Shown piece after piece: positions 56,499 to 64,000 of a stretch of DNA of 64,000 nt (within the stretch, counting starts at the first letter, position 1; the number at the start of each line of letters is the position of its first letter). The notes beneath the pieces are model-generated. The model was not told the origin of the DNA. It made no database searches and worked only from the letters and a program-made list of their open reading frames with translations. Source of the DNA: Diaporthe sp. PMI_573 (taxonomy: Eukaryota; Ascomycota; Sordariomycetes; Diaporthales; Diaporthaceae); NCBI GenBank assembly GCA_021399435.1, contig JAJTUP010000036.1, positions 434,001 through 498,000 of the forward strand, in the 5' to 3' direction. Both the position numbers and the translations under genes were made by a program.

Positions 56499-59101
56499 AT
56501 GTCCGTCATTCAAGTCGAGGAGTGGGTGCCCCCTTGCCAGCATGTCCATACGGCATGGGAAAGAGTGCTAACCCAGGGATCTCCCCCAGCCTGGTCTCGT
56601 ACCAGCTGCGTTCCAGCTACCTTACGCAAGTCGCCGATGGGGTGGGGGAGCGACTCATCACCCTGAACGAGAACTTTCTCAACTCGGCCTCCTTTAAAGC
56701 TGCAGGATGGCGGACCAACCCCTCCCTGATCAAGCGGACGCATTCGCCCCCGATCCCTACGGCTGTCGCATCCGAATACTTCCAGGCTCCACGCCATGTT
56801 GGCGTCAACCTCGAGGACGAGCCCGAAGAAGGTGGGATGCTCACCGCAGGTGGTCACGACACCCTTGGCCCCGGAATCGCAACCAAGCGAAGGCGACGCC
56901 GTGAGCAGATGGAAGAAGAGGACAGCAGCGATCTAAGTGACGAGAGCGACGATGAATCCGAACAACGAGCAGCCCAGCAGATAAAATTCGCAAAAATGCC
57001 CGTGCGACATCGCTCCGGCTCCTCTCCGATACAATCGTCTAGCCTGCGCCAGGCAACTTCGGCCAGCTCCCCGCGTCCTCCCCCGCGCAGAGGCTCGCAG
57101 TCTGCCCTGGAGACGGTCAAAGAAAGAGCAAGGCGAGACACCGTCACGAGCAGTGAGGTCTCTTCGGACAACGAGCTCGATGTTTCTGGCTACCAGAAGC
57201 AGAGGGAAGCCGCTAGGGCTGCTGCGAAGACGGTGAGGATACAGACAAATCTCAACAGGTCGGAGCAATCGCTGGGGCTAGGGGTCAAGAGGCAAGAGAG
57301 CGACCTTCTTGAAGAGGAAGTGGAAGACTCGGATGCCTCGGACATGTCATCAGCCTTCAACGAGAGCCTCGAATCAGCATCAATCCTCGCTGGAGACATC
57401 GAGAAACAGCTCGCGAACATGTCGCCATCTCGCCAACTTGTCGGAACTCCGCCGCGCGATTTCAAGAGGCAATCAACCATCAGAAAGTCAATGCCGCCCC
57501 CGCCGCCCGTTGTCGGTGGTGTTTTGCCTCCAAGAAGGCCGACGAGCACTATCAGGCCTATCAGCATGATCCAGCCCAAGAGCCTGATATCTGAGGCTTT
57601 GAACGTGAAGAAGACTAAACCCGCTGCCCCCTTTGAGAGCTTTGCCACACTTTCTGGCAAGGGCGAGGCAAGCCCGCTCATGATACGGATCTACGCCCCG
57701 TTCTCCAAGAACCCGTCCAAGCCGTACGAAGTTTTGATACGACGAAACGTGCGCGAGGATAATTCCGGTGAACGCCCTGTGAATGTAGCAGACCTCATCG
57801 GCCTCGCTCTGTGGCGGTACAATGAGGAGTCATTCGAACCGTCACTCCCGGGGGACAAGCTCAACGTGAACTGGTGGACGCTCAAGATGGTGGAAGAGGG
57901 TGGTGAGGTGGACGACGACTTTCCTCCATTCGATCGCACCAAGCCAGTTGTCTCTTTTGCCACTGCAGTGAACAACAAGAACGAAGGAATGCGGCCCACG
58001 GCTGTCATGCCCAGGTTTGGCAGAGGCCGGTCGAACACCAAGATCCATGACGATTTCGCTCTCGTGCAGGCCACGGCAGACGAATTCGAGTCGAACAAAG
58101 CCCAGACTCCACAATTCACCGAAGAGTCTGTCGCTGAAGATACAAGCCCAGAGGACACCTTGCAAAACACCCCCCAGCCGAGTACGTCGGTACTGGCGGC
58201 GGCATCGGCTAGACCAACAACTGGTCGACTCAACCCAGTCCTGACCACGACTTACCGCTCCGACGCCAATATGCTTGACGCCCCGCGGCCGCAGGTCTCC
58301 ACGAGCAATACACAGAGGGGACAGCACAAATTCTTGCGCATCCATGTCATGACCCCAGACGCACCCTCTGGTCAAATAATTACTCTCGACGTTACAACGG
58401 ACATGTATATTGAGGAGGTTCTTGAGCTCGTTTGTCGAAAGCGCAACCTTGACAAGAACTTTCACATCCTCAAGATCCCCAATTCCGGTGCCATCGCCCT
58501 CTTGGATCGGCCCGTGTCGGCGATCGGCACGATGCAAGACTTGGAGCTGCACAGACGTCGCTTCGGCGACCCGACACTGAGTCAATCTCCCGTAAGTCAC
58601 TCGCCGGGCGGCCGTTTACTGTTCTCAGAACTGGGCGTTGGTGGCAAGAAGAGCTCCAAGACGAAAGGAGTGCCGCACCCTCTCGCCAAAGAGGCGCTCG
58701 CCCAGGAGGAGCTCAGCAGGAACAACAACTTCCGCCGCTACGTTGTCTATCGCAAGCAAGCGATGCGTTTCGCGGGGCTGAACGAAAGGCTCTTCGCCAT
58801 CGAAGGCGAGTATGTGCATGTCACGCCATCCTCAGGCGGCAAGCCGCTGGCAGACAGCAGCAGTAAGACCACAACAGTCCATTTCATCCATGTTGTTGGC
58901 TGCAACCTGTCAAGGAGACATCCTTCGCAATTCAAGGTGAGTGTGAACCGCTATGGGGACCAGGATCATCCACTGAGAGCAGAATAGTTTGTTATACTCC
59001 GCGACGGCGAGCAAAAGCGATACGATTTCGAGACCAAAAGCGCGGACGAAGCCAACGAGATCGTCACGGCGATCAAGCAAGGAATGTCTTTGAACCAGTG
59101 A
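56499..59101 (+). CDS. SIN1: TORC2 subunit Sin1/Avo1
   Basis: Three exons: 56499-56521, 56590-58936 and 58988-59101, giving 827 residues. Sin1/Avo1 recruits AGC-kinase substrates to TOR complex 2 at the plasma membrane. The N-terminal piece SYQLRSSYLTQVADGVGERLI and the PPIPTAVASEYFQ motif are conserved. A long charged, Ser-rich linker follows (about 110-365). The CRIM substrate-binding domain lies at about 372-460 (LMIRIYAPFSKNPSKPYEVLI, then WRYNEESFEP). A Ras-binding-like domain is at about 587-650. The PH domain is at about 720-827 (RRYVVYRKQAMRFAGLNERL and VILRDGEQKRYDFETKSADE). Intron 2 (51 nt) is a multiple of three but ends in an in-frame TAG, so retention would truncate the last strand and helix of the PH domain. 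Intron 1 has two AGs near its 3' end. The one at 56589 keeps frame. Confidence 0.94.
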
Positions 59102-60182
59102 GAGACAGTTTTCAGCAAGCACTCACAGTGTCCGAGGATGGCTTCCAGAACCCTTCAGAGCCACCAAGACCGCAGGCTTGGCTGGGCAGCGGTCCCCCGG
59201 TTTCAGCAATGCAGTGCTCCACCAAGGGATGTGGTCCCCACCTGCAACCCCCTGGGAGCCGAAATGCATAAGGAAGGTCTGGGCCGCGTGATTTACAGCC
59301 TTCCTGCCTCCCAAGACGTCCCCTTGAGGCTTATCCGGACGGCGGGTCTCCTATTGTTGCATGCGAAATGTCTGTTCACGTGGCGACGACGAACCCGTAG
59401 GCTTTGTGAACTAGTCGCCCCGGACACACTGAAGATTTCGATCGTCCCGGGGTCCCACATCTCGGGTAAAGGGGCGTAGGGCGGAAGGCCCCATTTCGGC
59501 AGTCAGGGCACCAGGGCCCTTGCTCAGCCACTCAATACGAAAGCACCATCACGGGCTGGACTGGGCTGACCAGAGTCATGAGAAGCCAGCGACTCCATTA
59601 TGACGCAACGTCTTCAGGCAAAAACCCAGTGAGGCGCGGCTTGTGAGCAGGGAGCGAATTGTCGAGATTCCTCGAAGCTTTGAGGATTTTCGATGGAAGT
59701 CGACAGCGTTCAGGTAGCCGCAAATCGATTGACATGATTCAGCTGCAGGCATGCACAACCGGAGCCGATGTGGCACTTCTTGCAGATACGGACATACTCA
59801 GCCGCGACGGCAAAGGTGTTGAACCTGTCAGTGCCAACATGCCAGAGCCTCAAAGGATGGTGATACGAACTGGCCAACTCATTGAAGGCGCACGGTAGCA
59901 AGGATTGTGGCCTTGATTTTGCCCCGTCAATGTGTTGTCCTGCCTGTCACCGTGCAACCCTTGATACAGGATTAATTGTGGAGAGGGAGGGACAATGTTA
60001 CTGTTTATAAAAAGAAGGCTCCGGGGCGTCCTCGAATCCCTATGACTGAGCCAAGTTGCTGAGCCATAATTATTTATTGTAAAGCCCTCAGCCCGTCTGA
60101 TCTTCAATTTTTGTCTCTGGGTTCATCCTCTCAACTCAAAAATCCACGCATCGATCTCACACACACGCCAATCACTCTCAAC
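59102..60182. other. Intergenic, no supportable gene
   Basis: 1.1 kb between SIN1 and the secreted-protein gene. The last 130 bp are A/C-rich and look like a leader. A TATAAA-type sequence (TTTATAAAAAG) at 60003-60013, about 170 bp before the next start codon, is a plausible TATA element. Confidence 0.5.
60003..60013 (+). promoter_or_regulatory. Possible TATA element upstream of the secreted-protein gene
   Basis: TTTATAAAAAG lies about 170 bp upstream of the start codon at 60183. Highly expressed fungal secreted-protein genes often carry such an element. Position and sequence fit, but there is no independent support. Confidence 0.4.
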
Positions 60183-60840
60183 ATGCGTTCCTCCATGATC
60201 CTCCTCGGCCTCGCTGCCGCCGTCTCGGTAAGCCCCTGAGTCCCCAGGGGGCAACGAACATGCCACAACAAGGAACGAGTAACTAATCAACCCCACGTAG
60301 GCCCAAGACCTCGGCGCAGCACTTCAACATGTCGGGTCAGCCATCGACCCAAGCGGCCCCCTCGAGACCGCCTCCCAAGACCTCGACTCCGTCGCTAGCC
60401 AGGTGACCAGCGCACTGGCCGAAGCAACCTCTGTCGTCGGAGGAGGTGCCTCTAGCGTCATCGGCGACGCGGGCTCCCTCGCCAGCAGCCTGACATCCGA
60501 GATTGGTGCCGGCGCAACGGGCGCCGCCGGCCGGGTTTCCAGCCTCATCTCTGGCGCGTCCGGCGCCGTTGCGTCGGTGACCGGCGGCGCTGGCGCGTCC
60601 CGCACGGGCGCCCAGGCTACGGCTACCGGCCGGGCTACCGGCAGCGCGAGCAGGGCCAGCGGCAGCGCGACCACCCTGACGAGCTCGCGCGGCTCGTCCA
60701 GCACCAGCAGCTCCTCGAGCGACTCCGACTCGGACAGCTCCGGCTCGTCCGATAGCTCCAGCAACCCCGCGCCCATGAAGACGGCCGCCGTCGGCATGGG
60801 GGCCCTGCTCGGAGGTGCTGCCATCTTCGCCAACCTGTAA
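60183..60840 (+). CDS. Small Ser/Ala/Gly-rich secreted, probably GPI-anchored protein
   Basis: Two exons, 60183-60227 and 60301-60840, giving 194 residues. MRSSMILLGLAAAVSAQD is a clear signal peptide with probable cleavage after AVSA or the following residues. The intron falls exactly at the end of the signal-peptide exon, a common arrangement in fungal secreted proteins. The mature part is very rich in Ser, Ala and Gly, first as amphipathic repeats of the SLASSLTSEIGAGATGAAG kind, then as a Ser/Asp run. It ends with SSNPAPMKTAAVGMGALLGG followed by AAIFANL, a small-residue site plus hydrophobic tail typical of GPI attachment. There are no Cys residues, so it is not a hydrophobin or CFEM protein. 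A cell-wall or surface mannoprotein role is inferred. No specific family is recognised. Confidence 0.82.
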
Positions 60841-61464
60841 AGTGGTGGTTGGGTGAGCGGGAAGCGTAATGATGCATGTGGTGGGAAAGTTTTGGTCCAG
60901 CAGTGATCTTTAAGCTGTGGTGGACGGGATACCCTTCGACGTTTATATTTATTGGGTGCTTTGAGGAGCTCGATTAGGCCATAATAGTTAAAACTATGCA
61001 TCAGATTCGGATGCCTGTATAGGTTAAAGGGCATTCAACAGGAATGATCCTGTCTTATGGCAGCATTTTGCTGGACATGGGAACAAGGTTGCGGCTGGGT
61101 CATCGCTGCGTCTAATTCAAAAAAAGAATTCAAAGACCATGAAGTGTTCAAATGGTTGGAACGAAATCTCGACTGGGGAAGCCACATGCTATTACGGGCT
61201 AGATAATATGCACCAGGGTCATATTGAAAGAGGTGCACACAGTCACAGCACCCATATGTACTGGTGTAGAATGTCACTCCATACAGCAGACGGATGCCTG
61301 CACAAGCTCAGCCCCTTGAAGGGAAGTGTAATATTCGAGACTCCGGTCATATGCCATGCAAGTATCTAATCCAGTGATGGTGGTATCTTTATATGTACAA
61401 GAAAATTCGTAATGCGACACTGCGTCTTTCTCAACGTCCGCCAGAACGCATCGCAGTCCCCAGC
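60841..61464. terminator. Convergent 3' intergenic region
   Basis: 624 bp between the secreted-protein gene (plus) and the Thr-Pro-repeat gene (minus), which read toward each other. It should contain both polyadenylation sites. TATATTTATTG at 60943-60953 is an A/T-rich candidate. No gene is seen. Confidence 0.45.
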
Positions 61465-63501
61465 TCAGCATGTCTCGACGGCGGCGGTCCTCGTCCTGAA
61501 CGGGTCACTGACCATCAGGAACCCCCACTCGCCCCTCGTGATGGGCGAGAGGTCGTCCGCCCCGTTGGGCGTCGCAGGCCCCAGGCGCGCCGGCGACTGG
61601 CCCCAGGACGAGCTCCTCCGGTGGTGGCGCCAGGAGCCGCCAGTCTCGGTGCTGCTCCGCAGCTGCTGCTGCCGCCGCCGGCTGCTGAGCATCTCGTCGA
61701 TGGACGCTCCGACCCAGAAGGTCGCGCTCGTGGCGGTTGGTGGCGGGCGGGCGGTGAGGTCGCCGTCCTCGAAGTCCGTGATGTCGCCGTCGTCGTCGTC
61801 GGCCGCGATCTCGATTTTGATGTCGCTCTCCTCCCCCGTGCCGCTCGTCGACGGGGTTGCTGCTGTCCCTGCTCGGCGCATCTTCTGGGATGCGCCAGGC
61901 ATTGGTGTCATCTTCCGCCTCGGTGGCAGCGACGGGAATGATGTCTGCAGCTTTAATGTGGGTAGAGTCGCTTTTGGTGAGGTCCTTGGTGAGGTCCTTG
62001 GCGGGGAGCGTGCGATAGGGTGTTGTAGCACAATCTCCGGGGGGGTCTCGGTTGTTGTTGTTGTTGTTGTTGATGATGTTGTTGTTAGGGTGTCCTGCAC
62101 CACCACCTTGTCGGTGGGTTTCGTTGGAGTTTTATCCGTGTCGTTTTCTGTTACGGCATCACCGCCCTTCAAGTTTTCGACCGACACTTTCGTACTCTGT
62201 TCCACCACTGGGGTCTCAGGCGTCTCAGCCATGCTCTCGCCAGCCAGGGGTAAAGAAGGCCGAGGTACAAGTGGCCAGTTTTCCGGGTATGAGCCCTCGT
62301 TCGAAGCTGGGATCCATGGAGCAGCAGGAGTGACGGTTCTTGCCAGCCCTGGCTCGTCCTTGGGGGGCGGCGTGGGCGGTATGTCCCTGACGAGGTCGTC
62401 CTCGATCCCGGTATCATTGGTGGCGCCACCATATGCCCGACAGTACATGTTCATGACACCACTCAAGGCCGCATCGCTCACAGGGCCCAGCCACTCGTAG
62501 GATCTGAGCAGTGCGCTCTTCAACAGGCGTCGGCGCCCGCCAGAGGACGACAGCACGTACCGACGCAGCTCATCCACGGCGTCTTCCAGCCGGAAGTCGC
62601 TGCCAGGTTCGTGCATTGAGGCGGCATATTGTGCCAGTGCGCTCTTGAACGTGTAGAGATGGTCCAGCGACAGGACGGTCAGCCCCTCGGAAGAGAAGAG
62701 GAGCTCGTTCTGGAGGATGGAGTGGTGGATGACATCGGGAGGGATGCCGTGGGCAGATGGATCATGGGCCACGAGCGGGGTGCCGAGGTGGAATTTGCGG
62801 GTGGCGCGATCCAGGGCACTTCTCACGACTCTGTCCGCTCGTGTGGTCAGAGCCGCGGTGTGGATGAGGCGGAAATCGGTACCCAGGGCCTCTGGCGGCG
62901 CTCCAGCTGAATAGGTAGTACCGGTGGTCGAAGAGGCTGTCGCGATGGAGGCCGGGGTGGCCGGGGTGGCCGGGGTGGCCGGTGTTCTGGGCGTAGCAGG
63001 CGTCCTGGGTGTGGCTGGCATGCTCGGTGCCATGGGCCACCGCAGCCGCCTGGGGCTGAGCGGGCCATTATCGAGTAACGAAGCCAGCGAGGGCTTCTTT
63101 GGTGGTACGGCCAAGGTATTGCTCCTTTTTGGAACCTTGAACTCGGACTCCTCGGTGCTGGCTGAGTGATGCTGGGTTTTCGACCGCACCAGCGACTTGA
63201 AGGTCGAGAAGGCCGGTGTACGCGGTACGACATCGGGGGTTTGGGGCGGTGTCATTGTGGCCAGCAGATCGCCCGGTGCCGTGGTATCATTCTTGTCACT
63301 CGTGACTGTGTCACCCATGAGCTGGGTAGAAGTGTGGTGGTGTTCATGCCGTGCGACAGTGAGTGTTATATGCAGGCCCTTCCTGGCGAGTCGCTTGGAC
63401 GTGTACTCAAAGATGGAATTGTAAGACGACGGCAGATGATGTGCGTCGAGAATGGAGGTGCCAGCCTCGAGGGGCGAGGAAATGAGGCTCTTGAGGGCCA
63501 T
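61465..63501 (-). CDS. Unknown protein with Thr-Pro repeats
   Basis: Single exon, 678 residues from the ATG at 63501. The frame stays open 82 codons further upstream, but that stretch is unlike the rest and the start MALKSLISSPLEAGTSILDA looks natural in an ATCATGGCC context. Residues 1-55 look conserved and structured (SSYNSIFEYTSKRLARKGLH then ITLTVARHEHH). Then comes a disordered region with a tandem TPRTPATP repeat (62945-63020). A roughly 150-residue helical domain follows (about 215-360: DFRLIHTAALTTRADRVVRS, HHSILQNELLFSSEGLTVLS, LDHLYTFKSALAQYA). The C-terminal half is Thr/Pro/Ser-rich with a poly-Thr run and an acidic patch DDDDGDITDFEDGD. I do not recognise the family and assign no function. 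Two-domain conservation and regular composition support a real gene. Confidence 0.75.
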   Translation of the reverse strand: MALKSLISSPLEAGTSILDAHHLPSSYNSIFEYTSKRLARKGLHITLTVARHEHHHTSTQLMGDTVTSDKNDTTAPGDLLATMTPPQTPDVVPRTPAFSTFKSLVRSKTQHHSASTEESEFKVPKRSNTLAVPPKKPSLASLLDNGPLSPRRLRWPMAPSMPATPRTPATPRTPATPATPATPASIATASSTTGTTYSAGAPPEALGTDFRLIHTAALTTRADRVVRSALDRATRKFHLGTPLVAHDPSAHGIPPDVIHHSILQNELLFSSEGLTVLSLDHLYTFKSALAQYAASMHEPGSDFRLEDAVDELRRYVLSSSGGRRRLLKSALLRSYEWLGPVSDAALSGVMNMYCRAYGGATNDTGIEDDLVRDIPPTPPPKDEPGLARTVTPAAPWIPASNEGSYPENWPLVPRPSLPLAGESMAETPETPVVEQSTKVSVENLKGGDAVTENDTDKTPTKPTDKVVVQDTLTTTSSTTTTTTTETPPEIVLQHPIARSPPRTSPRTSPKATLPTLKLQTSFPSLPPRRKMTPMPGASQKMRRAGTAATPSTSGTGEESDIKIEIAADDDDGDITDFEDGDLTARPPPTATSATFWVGASIDEMLSSRRRQQQLRSSTETGGSWRHHRRSSSWGQSPARLGPATPNGADDLSPITRGEWGFLMVSDPFRTRTAAVETC
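62940..63020 (-). repeat. Coding tandem repeat (Ala-Thr-Pro/Arg-Thr-Pro)
   Basis: Nine- to twelve-base units (GGCCGGGGT and relatives on the plus strand) encode consecutive ATP/RTP tripeptides inside the Thr-Pro-repeat gene. Confidence 0.9.
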
Positions 63502-64000
63502 GATGCTCAAAGATGGGCGAGTGACTGGTGTTTGCCCCCCCCTTTTACAGGTATACTGTGGTTTCGTCGAGTCGCTAGACTGAGGAGTGAGACTTGGCCC
63601 GGGGAAGGCTAGACTTGGGCTTGCGCAGCAAGACCCGTGGTTCGTCTCGACATGTAAGGGTGCAACAAGCAGAGAACGGGAAAGTGAGAGAGAGTGTGTG
63701 AGAGAAGGAAAGAAGTCTCTACTACATCTATAGCAGATATGGCCCAAGAGTGAAACTGTCGATGTTGTGCACTACTGTGGCCATGCATCCATCGTTCATG
63801 ACGGAAACGGAGGCATGACGAGATATATGTATGTACGCCTAGTTTCGAAACAGGCTGACATGCAGACGGGTATCTGTCGGCAGACACACAAATCTGAAAC
63901 AGCACATCTCAAAACACACCACCAAAGACTGGCAGCTCGGAGTGAAGAAACAAGCAATGGCAGTCCGCAGTCCGCAGTCCGGCCTACCGGAGTCGAGCAT
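63502..64000. other. Upstream region of the Thr-Pro-repeat gene
   Basis: About 500 bp to the window edge, holding the promoter and leader of the minus-strand gene. It includes an 8-C run at 63536-63543 and a GTCCGCA direct repeat near 63963-63980. No other gene is supported. Confidence 0.5.

Noticed and set aside
63502..63747. Upstream start for the Thr-Pro-repeat gene (82 extra codons)
   Set aside because: The extension is Ser/Leu-rich from CT-type repeats in the leader; the downstream ATG has better context and begins the conserved-looking segment.

Overview
The window is nuclear DNA from a filamentous ascomycete (Pezizomycotina, most likely a Sordariomycete). The grounds are GC-rich coding sequence, short introns (about 50-110 nt) with CTAAC/CTGAC-type branch points and GTRNGT donors, long Ser/Pro/Gln-rich N-terminal regions on regulators, and a set of conserved single-copy eukaryotic genes. 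The genus cannot be fixed from sequence alone. I see no transposon, CRISPR array, rRNA, convincing tRNA or secondary-metabolite cluster.

Left part (1-19 kb): the 3' end of an unrecognised gene; PRP18 (splicing) divergent from SAP18 (Sin3/HDAC- and ASAP-associated); a GTT1-like glutathione S-transferase; an intronless LCAT-like alpha/beta hydrolase; the three-RRM protein PUB1/TIA-1; and the DYRK-family kinase YAK1. Between 19.1 and 23.7 kb there is no supportable gene but many simple repeats and a G-quadruplex-type motif. This leads into a Gln/Pro-rich coiled-coil protein (23.7-27.0 kb).

Middle (27.8-42.1 kb): the EF1A lysine methyltransferase EFM4, convergent with the PP2A scaffold TPD3 (8 exons); the cytosolic Phe-tRNA synthetase beta subunit FRS1; a large nuclear-looking protein with two SUMO-interaction motifs; and the Hsp90 kinase co-chaperone CDC37.

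Right part (42.7-64 kb): MOT1 (Swi2/Snf2 ATPase that removes TBP), the cohesin subunit SMC3, the TORC2 subunit SIN1/AVO1, a small Ser-rich GPI-anchored-type secreted protein, and an unrecognised protein with Thr-Pro repeats. Several genes touch growth and stress signalling (YAK1, PP2A-A, CDC37, SIN1) or mRNA and chromatin processing (PRP18, SAP18, PUB1, MOT1, SMC3). They look like unlinked housekeeping neighbours rather than a cluster.

Exon structures were built by hand from splice signals plus protein conservation, and every complete multi-exon model gives an exact multiple of three. The most distinctive signal is unusual splicing: an 8-nt micro-exon in FRS1, a GC-AG intron in CDC37, stop-free in-frame introns (63 nt and 54 nt) in PUB1 and YAK1, an AAG acceptor in PUB1, and a tandemly duplicated 3' splice site in the GST gene. 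I did not find a convincing new multi-gene system.
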